From Cheilinus undulatus (taxonomy: Eukaryota; Chordata; Actinopteri; Labriformes; Labridae): 64,000 bases of DNA. Below, one piece after another: positions 38,594 through 49,230 of the stretch; within the stretch, counting starts at the first letter, position 1, and each line of letters opens with the position of its first letter. Below the pieces are notes generated by a model that did not search any database, was not told where the DNA came from, and saw only the letters and a list, made by a program, of their open reading frames with translations. The stretch spans positions 28,896,719 through 28,960,718 of the forward strand of contig NC_054882.1 of NCBI RefSeq assembly GCF_018320785.1, in the 5' to 3' direction. The position numbers and the translations under genes are program-made.

Positions 38594-39560
38594 TTTTACT
38601 TTAATTTGTTTGAGTGTCATGGCCCACTCTCTCAACTACAATAAAGGATCATTTCAACACAAAAACAACAGGCACTTATCTACTTGTTTGATGTTAGGCT
38701 CTAATTTGTAAAGTTCAGTGTATATTCTCCAGTGCAAGCCAGGGTGTAAAGGAGGCAGCAGTGGCGAGTAGTGGCCATTTTTCATCATGCTCATACTGCC
38801 CTCCAGTGTTCAAAGGATGAAGTGAGTGGTACACAAAGTGGATGGACATGAGGAAAGCAAGTTTATCAAACAACTCATCAAATATTTAACCTATGGTAAT
38901 TAAACCATTATTTATGGAGATGTTGTAATGTCTAAATGTAATCAAGCATTACTATAACATACTAAATTAATAGGTGTATTAAACGTTATCTTACTCAGCC
39001 ACAATAACAACCATGCACAGTGAATCATGTTCAAGAATTTACTACAAAACTGATGAAGTAGAATTGATAATCCGAAATATATTTATATTTTTAAAGAGTT
39101 GTTCCTGAGAGGATATTTCTAATTTTTAATTTTTAGAATACTATAACAGGTCTTGTTAAAATGTAAATCTATAATCTAAATGAAAGACCATTTGAATTTG
39201 AAATAAACACAATATACTTGTGGCCTAATTAAACACATACAAGCTCCAGGTAGTGACAACACCTTTACTAACCCTAATCTAATTGGGGTGGTGTTAATAC
39301 CTTCAACCCTGGTAGTTTTTGTTTTTTGTGAAATCATTTTGTTTCTGTGTGCAAAATAAAATCATTTAAACATCCAAAATAAACCAAGGATTTTTGGATA
39401 AGCTGTGTAAAAAAAAAAAAAAATGCTCTGTTTAACAAGACTTGCGATTTTTTTTTTTCCAAGAAATTTTCATGGGGGGATAATTTTGTCCTCATCTGTA
39501 AGTTTGCTTTTCAACGCCCTGACTCTGCTGTCCTGATAGAGAAACACTCACTTATTTGGG
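37200..39560. other. Non-coding stretch, nothing named
   Basis: AT-rich sequence containing only the A26 run and a shorter poly-A run near 39411. No gene is seen. Confidence 0.5.
38561..38586 (+). repeat. Poly-A run of 26
   Basis: An uninterrupted run of 26 adenines. It may be the tail of an old retroposed copy, but nothing recognisable precedes it. Confidence 0.9.
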
Positions 39561-39563
39561 ACC

Positions 39564-39848
39564 CAGTGGTTCTCAGCTGGTCAAACCTCAGTAAGACAAC
39601 CTTCAAGGCCTCGGTAAGAAATTATGACCCAAATTTGATGCTTCCCACAAATCAGACTTATTTAATAAAAGACAGTACAACTCGGACCTCAGACAATGCA
39701 AAACATTTGACAAAACAAGGAGACAAGATAAATTAAGCATGCTTTATAGACTTTTGGCGCTCATTTTTTCCAGGTACAATTTCACAACAAACTGAAAAGA
39801 ACTCCTTGACCCACATGTGGATGCCAAGCCATCAGTTCAGAACCACTG
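39564..39848. mobile_element. Small hAT-like MITE
   Basis: The 285-bp interval begins CAGTGGTTCTCAGCTGG and ends CAGTTCAGAACCACTG, which are inverted ends of hAT style. I see no clear 8-bp target duplication. Confidence 0.5.
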
Positions 39849-40002
39849 CTTGAGAAAGGTGTCATTTTATTTATCATTTAATAAATAATGTGAATTTGAA
39901 AATCATGATCTAGCATATAGACTGGTAAATGGAAAAAAGTAATCTATGAACGAAAAGGAATATAGGCTAACTTCACATAAAAGTTGCTTTGTCTATTAAA
40001 GG

Positions 40003-40457
40003 GAATCCTGCATACTAAGATATATATAATAGGTCTTTTGTATGTTGTACAGATAAACTCTGGATTCTGTATTTTGAGAGAATTTAAAGAGTACATTCAA
40101 AGTAGGCTGCCACTCTTGTGCTATGTAGAAGTGATGTCAAATGGTTACATTGTTCTTCCTCCCACATCTTTCTGAGTTTATTGGCCTCTACAGTGACTTT
40201 TCCTTACAGTCCTCTTCACTAAAACTACACTCTGGCAAAAATTCAAAAAAGCTTTATGGGTGAAACTCCATAGGAAACGATGTGGGAAGAACAATGCGAA
40301 CATTTGACATTACTATCCAGAGTACAGAGCAACAGCAGCCTACATTTGAATATACTTTTTTGTTATTTCTCAAAATGCAGAAATCTAGTTGTTCTTTTAC
40401 ACAATATATATGTAAATAGCCTTTAATAAAGTCTGTGTGTTTGAATATGCAGGATTC
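40003..40457. mobile_element. Fold-back MITE with about 170-bp arms
   Basis: The left arm 40003-40172 begins GAATCCTGCATACTAAG and contains ACATTGTTCTTCCTCCCACA. The right arm 40277-40457 contains TGTGGGAAGAACAATGCG and ends ATGCAGGATTC. Intermediate blocks (TATTTTGAGAGAATTT against its complement; GTAGGCTGC against GCAGCCTAC) align in order, so the whole is a long imperfect palindrome. Confidence 0.8.
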
Positions 40458-41157
40458 ACAGGGAAACTTGAGAAAACATGAGGTAGAGCATGACTGTTAA
40501 ATAAAGAATAATAAACACAAAATACCTTCCTAACAATCAAATACACTCAGGTTTGTAGCTACAGCTTCAAATTTGCCGTGTAATTAATCTCACAGACAGT
40601 GTTGTACATGTTAAAATATCTATTCTGTTGTGTTTTCACCCAAAAGTAAAAGAAAACATAAAATTACCTTGAGTATTGTTTGTTGTTTTATGTATTTTGT
40701 CCCATTCCAGCTGCTATTCCTCACGTCACCTTATGATGATGTCTGAACTGACAACTGAACACAGAGAATCATGGGAAATGAAGGACATTTTATGTGATGT
40801 AGTTGCCACCTTTGACCACAGGGGTAACTCTTGAGTTTCTAGTGTGCCTATGTGAAAATAAATAAAGTTTATTTTTTCATAAAAATAAGAAATCAGAATT
40901 CTCTATTACTCACAGTTTTAAAACAGATTATGCAGAGTGTTACAGCAGGAACTCATATCTTCTTCTGTTTGTAAATGAAGACATAATTTACAGTAAATAC
41001 AGCTAAGCAAACTAATGCAATGCCATATATAACACCCTTTTAAGTTATATGTTCATATTCTGCCATGCAGCACTTTGGTTTAACACTGATCCTCACATTA
41101 TTTTACAATGACAGTCTATATGCATTGATCATGATATTTTAACAGTGTTCTTTAGAG

Positions 41158-41590
41158 CAGTTGTTCTCAACAGGTGGGTCAGGACCCAAAAGTGGTCTGT
41201 GGAGCTGTGCTCAGTCGTCTATGGAGTAAAATTGTTACAAAAAAGCCCATGATGTATGGAAGCCCTATGCAAATATGCATCCATACATTATATCTTACTC
41301 AGTTTTGTTGTAACAATATATACATATTGTTGTTTTTTCCAGACTCCAGCTCATCTATTTTGTTATGTTAGGGTAACAAAGCTGGACATTGTGCCAATTT
41401 CTCCAGATCCCCCCAAAACAACTGAAATGCATTCATTATCACAGCTTGACAGAGAAAGATATGCATGCATGTCCTCCATAGCTTTTGTAATATTACATTA
41501 ATTAAATATATTTGTTTTTCCTGTCTCTATTTTCAGGACTTTGGGTTGTGATTTCTAATGGAGGTGGTGGTCCTGAGGCGAGATCCACTG
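41158..41590. mobile_element. hAT-like non-autonomous element with target-site duplication
   Basis: The left end is CAGTTGTTCTCAACAGGTGG and the right end is GGCGAGATCCACTG. The flanking 8-mers CTTTAGAG (41150-41157) and CTTTAGAT (41591-41598) match at 7 of 8 positions. Short CAG-type ends and an 8-bp duplication are the hallmarks of hAT elements. No transposase remains. Confidence 0.72.
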
Positions 41591-42179
41591 CTTTAGATGG
41601 TAACTGTATTCAAGAAAAAAATTGATCCATTAAAGGGTGGAGAAATATTTGTTCATTACATGGTGTTTATTAATAGAAGAAAAAACCTAATCAGAGAGAT
41701 TTAAAGTTGACTTATTAATCATTTGCTTCTACATGTATAGGTTTAATGTAGTTAGAGTTTCATGATCCTACAGATAGTTTCTCATTTTTGGTTTTCAGAC
41801 CTAATATATGAGCTGAATGTTACTTCTGCAAAGAAATGTGTTGCAAAGTGTTCTGTATTTGATTTTAAAATAGTAGCAATAACTCCAAGAACGTCATTCA
41901 GCACACATTTTCTGAAAGGTGGAGAAAGAGAGAGTAGAAGGGAATGGATTTTTCTGGTATTTTAAGGGGACTGTGGATAGGCCAGGGGCACATGTTTTTG
42001 TTAGAAAAGCCTGAAAAAGTAATTTTTGCATAATATGTACCCTTTAAATCATAACCAAGTGTTTCTCATGAAGAAAGCAGCAGTTTGGGCTTGAGATGTA
42101 ACAAAAGATGCCTGGTAATGAAAGGATAGAGACATGTCCTTCAAAATAAAAGCACATCAAAGATTTTTGCCACATATCT

Positions 42180-42262
42180 TTTCCAGGTACTACATCCTGG
42201 CCCAGTTACAAGGCTTTGCAACCCCCTTTTGTGTCCTGATCCACCAGTTGAGAGCCAAGGCT
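42180..42262 (-). mobile_element. Partial copy of the hAT-like repeat end
   Basis: On the minus strand CTCTCAACTGGTGGATCAGG followed by ACACAAAAG resembles the left end of the element at 41158. Only this end is seen. Confidence 0.5.
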
Positions 42263-42774
42263 TGTTTTTGATATTAGACCCTTCTGCACCTTGAGTGAAG
42301 TTATCCACAAAGTTACTGACTTTCTGTCTGTGGCAGGGGTTGCTCTGCAAGAAAAGGTAGTGTATTTATTCCCATCACAGGGTGTTTCCCAGCCCTGTAT
42401 TTGGCTCTTGGCTCCACTCTTACTTCAATACAAACAGGCAATCTTTAATAATTATGAAAAGTCCATTGCATTGAGTCAATAATCAAAGTCATTAAACTTA
42501 AAATTTACACTTGAGGTGAAAGGAAATAACATATTGTTGTGTTCAAATCTTTTTATATACAGTATCTCGTCACTGATATGAACCTTTATGGGCTTTTGCT
42601 ATTTTATTTTTCAATCATACAGCAGCTAGATCTGCCTTTATTTAATTCCTATAAATGTTCAGTCAGTGTTCACAGTGGTCTTGACTTCAGTGTTGGTTAT
42701 AAATCCACATTTTAGGTTTTGTGGACATATAAATGTCATGTGTTCACAACAGTATAAAACTTTGCAGTATATAT

Positions 42775-42789
42775 CCACCAGATGGCAGC
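42775..42789 (+). promoter_or_regulatory. Candidate CTCF binding site
   Basis: CCACCAGATGGCAGC fits the well-known CTCF core consensus at every defined position. It lies about 3.2 kb beyond the 3' end of kbtbd11, a plausible domain border. A single motif match is weak evidence for occupancy. Confidence 0.35.
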
Positions 42790-42992
42790 TTTGTTCCATT
42801 TTCTATAAGAAAATGCAGTGATCCTCCCCAGAACCAAAAACATGCACAGAAAACCAGATCATATTCAGACACAAAATATTTTATTTGAAGCACTTAGTCT
42901 TGACTGATATACATTATCCAACAGCTTATTTGTTAGCCATCTCCATTAGCCTTTAACAGGAAGCCAGTACTGAGCATTGCATCACTTTACCA

Positions 42993-43093
42993 TCCATCAC
43001 AGCAGCAGATCCACAACCAGCAAGTCCATCACAGCAGCAGATCCACAACCAGCAAGTCCATCAAAGCAGCAGATCCACAACCACCAAATCCAT
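42993..43093 (+). repeat. 32-bp tandem repeat, about 3.1 copies
   Basis: Units beginning TCCATCACAGCAGCAGATCC start at 42993, 43025 and 43057. The first two are identical and the third has a few changes, so the expansion is fairly young. Confidence 0.92.
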
Positions 43094-44812
43094 ACAAAAA
43101 TCACAAAAATACAGATGGCAGTGAGCAGGATTCAAAACCACATCCATGTCATCCTAGTCACATTGCCTTCTTGGAGACATTTCCACAAACTTTATCAAAA
43201 ACAATTTGTTCCAAGAATATATCAGCATAACCCTCTTTACAAAACTCCCACTGTTTTATTGCAGCAGCAAAAATTGTTTTAAAGAAGGACATTTAGAGCA
43301 AAACTGTAACTAATGTGCTAAGATGCAGGAATAAGCTGGTTATTTAGTTTCATGGCAGCAGGTTATGTTTTTTTAAGAGACGTGACCATGACCTGCTGCA
43401 GAACTCTACTATCTGATTTGACCTTTGACCTAGAGGGTCACTGCAGTCAGTGAGGAAATCTACCAACAGCCAAACACAAGACTGCTTTTTCCTCAAACAG
43501 ATAAGACATGAGTTAAGAGATGCATCTTTAATATGAGAGGCTGGATTTCCGGTGACTTCACAGAAAGTGCCTGTCAGCAAAAAATGCAATGTCCTTTCTG
43601 TTAGAAAAACAACTATAGTCTTCTAAATAAATGTGATGACATCAGAGGAATTCTATTTTTTATTAGAAACTTTATCCACTAGAACTTGAAAAAAGGTGAT
43701 TACTATTATAGCTTTATTGCACTAAACTGCCTGGACTGTTATTTCTCTTTGGCAAATGTGCTATACTGTATGCAGGGCCAGTGACATCCATGAGTATGCA
43801 TTATATATAAAAGATATTCTTATGTAAATCTAAAAATAAATGTCATGTAGTTTAATTTTCCAATTATTTCAAGTATTTTAAGAACTTGTTAGGAGATTAT
43901 ACATGATTGTTTTAAGCTTCTTGGAGATAGAATTTATTTTGAGGAAAAAAGGCACCCTGCCTTGCCTCTTTGTAAATGCTTTGCAAAGAAAATATCTGTT
44001 GTACATGATAAATATAGACTTTAGGTTTGACCTATATATACATGAGGCAGTGCAGATCAGAGTTGAGGTTCAGCTGCAACAATCTGTTGATATACAAAAC
44101 AAGATTTTTCAAAAATAGTTTAAATCAGATTTGATTTTTCCAGCATGAAAGACTAAAATGTGCTGTTTCTGGTTACTCAAAAGAACATTTGATGTATTAT
44201 TTATCATATAGGCTATATTATCAGCAAAAATATATACTATCCATCTCTGAGTCTTCCATTGCAAGTCTTCTTGAGGGAAATTACTTTCTTTTAGGGATGC
44301 ACGATATTGGATTTTTCTTCAGATATCAGATGTGCAAATATTTCCAAACTAATTTTGTAGATACAGTTTCAAGGTTCTGCTTAAATCTTCATGGGCTAAA
44401 TGTTCTCCTTATATGGTGAAGCAAGGGCCGGGCAATGCTTTTAGAATATTCAGTCATTATTTCTATCTTAATGTAAAACTACATTTTTTCCATTATTTAT
44501 TACTCACGCCTGTTTTTAATGTGCTACCACCTGGTGGAAGCTGCAGAGCATTTGAAAGCTGTTTGCTAACCACCCTTAAATAACAAAAGAAGAATAGCAG
44601 TAATGTCTAGTTATACAACCGAGGTTGCTAAAAATCTAGCTTCATCCCTCTTAACTTAAAGACAATCCTCTTTATCTGAGCATGTTTATGTTAAGGATTA
44701 ATTAAATTATTCTTTTAACCTAGAATTGTTGAGTAAAATGGATTGTTGCAGCTTGAGGAGGGTGAGTGCTGCAAGGGGTCAAATATGTTGGTAAAATGTA
44801 ACCAGGATCACA

Positions 44813-45130
44813 TGCAAAATTGAAGAGTGACTTACCAGATTACTTACAAATATAGTCTATGGTAGAAATGGCAGTCAGAACTGAAAAATTCAAGCACACT
44901 GATGTGATGAAAATCCTTTATTAAACACAGATGTCTATATGCATTTCAACTCACCCAAGTCTTCTTCAGGATCTGATGAAGACTTTCGGTGATTCAAAAC
45001 GCATAGACATCCCTGTTTAATAAAGGATTTTTATCACATCAGAGTGCAGTGGATTTTCAGTTTTGACTGCCATTTCTATCATGGACTATTTCTGTGAATA
45101 ATCTGGCAAGTGACTCTTCAGTATTTTGCT
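44813..45130. mobile_element. 318-bp palindromic (fold-back) MITE
   Basis: The left arm 44813-44949 and right arm 44993-45130 are inverted copies. GAAATGGCAGTCAGAACTGA pairs with TCAGTTTTGACTGCCATTTC, and AATCCTTTATTAAACA pairs with TGTTTAATAAAGGATT. The spacer also contains GTCTTC and GAAGAC in opposition. The structure could form a long hairpin. Confidence 0.85.
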
Positions 45131-45970
45131 GTTTGAAATAGATTGTTTCTTAAGTTAAAATTAGCACAAAGCAATGTTAAATCTGTTAGCCTAATAAAGG
45201 CTATTTCCTCCAAGTGCTAGCTAATAAACCCAGAAGTACACCCCAGTCCTCCTTGTAGAATCTCTGAATTTTCTCCTGAGTGTCAGTCATTTTCTTCGAT
45301 TTGCACATTCATGAATGATATGTATGGCCAATGCATTTGATGTAAATCCATGCATACATTTTCATAACTGCCCATACTGATAATTTACTTTTTAGACTTT
45401 TGATTTCCAATGCCAACAATACCCTGCATCCCTACTTTTTTAAAGCATCATCTGATGTTTTATATTCTATAATTTAATAAAGAAAACATTAGTTGCAGCC
45501 CTAGTTTTAAGAATACAGAAATCTTTCCCAGTTAGTTTCCCCTTGTAACGACTGTTGTATAGCATTACAGCAGTCCCAACTGTATGCTCTCGTTTGCATA
45601 GACCTTTATGTTCATAAGCGCACTAACTCTGCTTCCATCCTTCTTCATAAGTCATCAGTCAACTAGTTCATGTTTCCTAAATAAGATCTACTCTAACTAT
45701 AAAAGTGCACCAAACCAAAGTGAACACAGTAAATACACAAAAATAACCTACAGTCACTGTCATCATGACATTATCTACGGTCGGATACAAATAAAGTTTT
45801 CATTAATTCAAAGCTAAAAAATTTTTTTTTCCATTTAAGGCTGCATACACATTAATTTGCCATGCAAATACACACATTCCACTGCAAGCAGGCGCTGACA
45901 CACCGAGAGAGAGCTGACATTGAAGAGTGTAAATAAGGTTTTCTGCTTATTCCAGTTTTGCTATGACACA

Positions 45971-45976
45971 TTTATT
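45971..45976 (-). promoter_or_regulatory. kbtbd11: Polyadenylation signal AATAAA for kbtbd11
   Basis: The minus strand reads AATAAA here, 47 nt after the kbtbd11 stop. A short (CA)n tract lies between the stop and the signal. The 3' UTR could instead extend to a later signal. Confidence 0.4.
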
Positions 45977-45989
45977 GAGTTATTCTGGA

Positions 45990-46016
45990 TCGCACACAAA
46001 CACACACACACACACT
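45990..46016. repeat. (CA)n microsatellite in the kbtbd11 3' UTR
   Basis: A run of CA dinucleotides interrupted by single bases lies immediately after the kbtbd11 stop codon on the transcribed strand (GT-rich in the mRNA). Length variation between individuals would be expected. Confidence 0.75.
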
Positions 46017-46022
46017 TCCACA

Positions 46023-47939
46023 CTATGTAACTCTGTCAGGCTTTTCAGGCAAAGTGAGAACAAAAGGAAACAGAACGCCTTTGGCTTCCAGAGGCGCCCT
46101 AAGCGGCTCCTCCACAAAGTAGGCGTTCTCCTCCTCCACTACAAACTGAAGAGTCTGGCTTTTGTTCACACAGTAGATGCAGTTGCCGATAACGGCACAC
46201 CTGAAGGGTAAATGACTTCCCAGCCTCTGTGATGCACAATCATGCCACATTTTCACTATGGTGTTGTACTTGAACACGTTGATCCCTTGCTCTTTGTTCA
46301 CGTCGAAGCGGTAAATGAAGCTTTTCAGTGCCACCATGTCCGAGGACTTCTTCCTGCTGTTGTTGTACGGACACTCCTGCCACTCATCCCTCTTGGTGTC
46401 GTACTTCAGGAGACGGTAGAAGAGAGAGCCTCCTGAAACATAAAGTTCTCCACTGCATGTGGTGGCTTCATGAGCCACAGCGAAGGCTCCTTTAGGCAGA
46501 GGGGCCACTGTAGTCCATCTATCCATGCGGGGATCATATTTTTCCACTGTAAACAAACATTCCCCTCCGATGGCGTACAAGTAGCCATCCATGGATACAA
46601 GCTTTAGCTGGGCACGTGCTTGAATCAGAGGTCTGACCTCAGCCCAGCGGTTTGTTATTGGGTTGTAACAGAAGACCTTGTCTGAAACCTTGCCCTTGTC
46701 TCCATAGCCCTTTATCCCCCCTGCCACAAACAGGTAGTTGTACATGGTACAGATCCCACACCCTTTAGTGTTTATGTCCTCAGGCATTGCAGTCAAAGGT
46801 CTCCAGTCGTTTGCAGTTTCATTAAAGTAGTAAATCATATGATTCTCTTCTAGAGACCCCACAGACAACGGGCTCTGTGGTCTACTGCCGCATCGGCTCG
46901 GCGGTCTGCTCCCAACACGATCAAACACATCGTTGATCTCTGCCGCCATCAGCGTCTTCCTCCCCTCCATCCTCTTCTTCAGGATCAGATCCCGCTCAGA
47001 TCCGGTCAGACGCCCGTACACAGCTGGGTCTTTTAGGATCTGTAAGAAATTGTCACTCATGAAAGCATAGGCTGTCTCCTTCAGTTCGCTGAGTCGCTGC
47101 TTTTTGGCGATGGTGAGGATCTCATAGCAGTTCTCTGCAGTGATCTGTGCAGACATAGAGTCCATGGCAGCCTGGACGGCACATGGGATCTGTAGGATTT
47201 TAGCCCCTGTGATAACATCTACTACATTATCCTTGGAAACATTCATTTTGGAAGTGTAAACATAATCTATCAACGTGGATAGAGTCTTGTAACTGACGCC
47301 CTTCACTTTGAGGATGTCTCGTGACAGCCGTGCTTTGAAGTAATCACTCTTTTCTGCCAGGACAGACTTGTGAGCATTGATCTTCTGCCCGCCCACTTCA
47401 ATGACTAAATCAGGCTCCTTTTTAGTCATCTTGTTTTCCTGGTTGCTGTCTCTGCGAACAAAGTTCGATTCTAGGCCTGACCACTCGGTTTCCTTTTTGG
47501 CCTGACTGGGCGAGCATATGGTGGAATCTGCACTGTGAGACACTTTAGATCTTGCACCGTTATGGATTTCACTGCTTGTACAATTCTGTTGCACTGCAGA
47601 AATGTGATTGGTTCCAGCAGGGTCAGCATAAGAGGAGAGATCTGGAGCTCCCTTGGAATTTGGGATGGTGAAATTCTCAGTTCTCAGGATGCACGAGCCG
47701 TTACCCTGATGATGAGCCACGTGGTTATTCTCCATTGGTGTCCCATCCAACAGGTATTCCTTTTCAAACACAGGAGGGGGGCTGAAATCCTTGGTGTCCT
47801 TCAGGAATTCTTGAACATAACTAGGACAAGATTTCCCATCCTTGTCAGAAGGCGTGATAAGGTCAGGGTTAACCGCATGGAGGATGACATCAGCCTCCAC
47901 AGTGATGGCGCCTCCTCCCTGCCTGCTGCCCTCGTTCAT
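46023..47939 (-). CDS. kbtbd11: Kelch repeat and BTB domain-containing protein 11, complete single-exon CDS
   Basis: This encodes a 638-residue BTB-BACK-Kelch protein. Proteins of this class commonly act as substrate adaptors for Cullin-3 ubiquitin ligases; that role is inferred from the family, not shown here. After a low-complexity N-terminal part of about 170 residues come a BTB domain (about 175-270, with DLVIEVGGQKINAHKSVLA and SDYFKARLSRDILKVKGVS), a BACK-like segment (about 270-345, with AENCYEIL and GRLTGSERDLIL), a Ser/Pro/Arg linker (GSRPPSRCGSRPQSP) and Kelch blades (about 365-595, with LFVAGGIKG, LYAIGGECLFTVEKYDPRMD and LYVSGGSLFYRLLKYDTKRD). Blade motifs and length fit human KBTBD11 (623 aa), whose CDS is also intronless. 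I start at the ATG at 47939, which has A at -3; the open frame continues five codons upstream to a GTG that is not a credible eukaryotic start. The stop is TAG at 46023. The frame is intact throughout. Identity is very secure; the N-terminus is slightly less so. Confidence 0.96.
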   Translation of the reverse strand: MNEGSRQGGGAITVEADVILHAVNPDLITPSDKDGKSCPSYVQEFLKDTKDFSPPPVFEKEYLLDGTPMENNHVAHHQGNGSCILRTENFTIPNSKGAPDLSSYADPAGTNHISAVQQNCTSSEIHNGARSKVSHSADSTICSPSQAKKETEWSGLESNFVRRDSNQENKMTKKEPDLVIEVGGQKINAHKSVLAEKSDYFKARLSRDILKVKGVSYKTLSTLIDYVYTSKMNVSKDNVVDVITGAKILQIPCAVQAAMDSMSAQITAENCYEILTIAKKQRLSELKETAYAFMSDNFLQILKDPAVYGRLTGSERDLILKKRMEGRKTLMAAEINDVFDRVGSRPPSRCGSRPQSPLSVGSLEENHMIYYFNETANDWRPLTAMPEDINTKGCGICTMYNYLFVAGGIKGYGDKGKVSDKVFCYNPITNRWAEVRPLIQARAQLKLVSMDGYLYAIGGECLFTVEKYDPRMDRWTTVAPLPKGAFAVAHEATTCSGELYVSGGSLFYRLLKYDTKRDEWQECPYNNSRKKSSDMVALKSFIYRFDVNKEQGINVFKYNTIVKMWHDCASQRLGSHLPFRCAVIGNCIYCVNKSQTLQFVVEEENAYFVEEPLRAPLEAKGVLFPFVLTLPEKPDRVT

Positions 47940-48031
47940 TTTTGGCGTACTCACTGCTGGTGGGAGACAGAGGGTCTGTGGATCATGCTGAGTGGGTGGA
48001 CAAACTTGCTATTGCACTCGTCTCAATTTAC
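47940..48031 (-). other. kbtbd11: kbtbd11 5' UTR part of the coding exon
   Basis: On the minus strand a pyrimidine-rich stretch ending in TTCATGTAG lies just before 48031 and makes a good splice acceptor. The exon would start at 48031 and run into the CDS. It contains one upstream ATG at 47986 that opens a short uORF. The junction is inferred from the splice signals only. Confidence 0.6.
47951..47986 (-). CDS. Upstream ORF (11 codons) in the kbtbd11 leader
   Basis: The ATG at 47986 reads 11 codons (MIHRPSVSHQQ) and stops at TGA at 47953-47951, 11 nt before the kbtbd11 ATG at 47939. It is in a different frame from the main ORF. If the predicted intron is correct it is retained in the mature mRNA and could reduce or regulate initiation at the main start. 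It is too short to judge as a functional peptide. Confidence 0.4.
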   Translation of the reverse strand: MIHRPSVSHQQ

Positions 48032-48613
48032 CTACATGAAGAGAAAAACAAGGAGGAAATTATACAAGAAAGAGGAGCCTTAAAGCTGTAAGCACTTCTG
48101 TGCTCCCTAAGGGGCGCCCTTTCTCTAATAAAAAGAGCTTGGAAACTGAAATATAAAGGAAAAAATGACTTTGTGCTAGTATAATTCTCTCCTCTATAAA
48201 TGGGGCATCAATGCAGTTGAAAAGGCTGCATCAGCACCAAACTTAAAATTAACTTTATATGTAGTTTAATCAAGACACAGAAACCCAACATGCTTCTTGT
48301 TGCTGTAAATGGCATGACCTACTGCAATAATCACCCAGTCTGTCCATTATTTGTGTTAATCTGGAGGCACAGAGAGCGCATGCGCAACTGCTGCTGAGCT
48401 GATGGAGGAATTAATCTCTAACATTACTGAGAAAGGGCGTTGTAATCACAGCATAACACTTGTTTTATACGTTATTTCTTAATGTCACTCAGAAAGGCGG
48501 TTTAGCCTCATGTCACATCTAAAAAATGTGGGAGTATTAACACAGAATTCATTTTAATCAAATTAGATGGACGTATAAGGGTTTAAGTCTATTGACTGTG
48601 TAATTTGACTTAC
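48032..48613 (-). other. kbtbd11: Predicted kbtbd11 5' UTR intron
   Basis: A consensus donor on the minus strand (CAG then GTAAGT, complement of 48608-48613) pairs with the pyrimidine-rich acceptor ending at 48032. This gives a 582-bp GT-AG intron wholly within the 5' UTR. It separates the intronless CDS from a GC-richer, promoter-like region. The call rests on splice consensus and position. Confidence 0.55.
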
Positions 48614-49230
48614 CTGTCTATCCTCGTTGGAATTAAACAGCTAGGAAGCAGCAGTTACCCTGCCAGTCTCCCCACAAAGCTAGGTTACGTAAGGTAGTCG
48701 CAATCCTGATGAAGCAGCCGGGCTGTGCTCCCCTGGATGACTTTAATTCACCGATAACCGCAGCTGCTGCTTTATCCCACCCGTTTCCCTTTTATCCATC
48801 AAACCCCTCAGCTGTTGTCTCCTGCACTGTAGCCTTCCCTGGTTCAGACACGAAGGCGAGCTGCTCAAATAGCCACTCCAGGTCGTACCTTCTCCATATC
48901 AACCGACTGATTTCCTCCTGTGGAAGTGAAGATAACAGCCGCGCACGTTCAACGTCTTCTCCTCCTGGAAGCACGAGCCGTCCACCGCAGACAGGCTCAC
49001 AGGAAAACCAGCACGCGGACCTGCCAGGACTGTGATTTTGTTGTCTTTTTTACAGTTGACTACAGTGAGGTGGTTGTCATTGATCTAAACCACGCCCCAT
49101 CTGTCGGTATTAACCCTACACTCAACAGCGGGAGCACGAGGCTCCATCTGTTGTGCGCGCGCCTGATACTTCATACAGATGCGACATTCCTTTACGCATC
49201 ACTCCCGTCCTGGGTACCACGATGGGTGGG
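48614..49230 (-). promoter_or_regulatory. kbtbd11: Probable kbtbd11 first exon and CpG-enriched promoter
   Basis: This stretch is clearly richer in GC and CpG than its surroundings, with CpGs clustered around 48900-49020 and 49090-49200. It lies directly upstream of the predicted 5' UTR donor. It holds no convincing coding frame; the open frames across it have no recognisable protein features. I infer a CpG-type promoter and a non-coding first exon ending at 48614. The transcription start cannot be placed from sequence alone. Confidence 0.55.

Noticed and set aside
47535-48083. 182-codon plus-strand open frame opposite the kbtbd11 5' end
   Set aside because: It is antisense to the conserved coding exon and has no protein features of its own; it is a shadow of the kbtbd11 coding frame.
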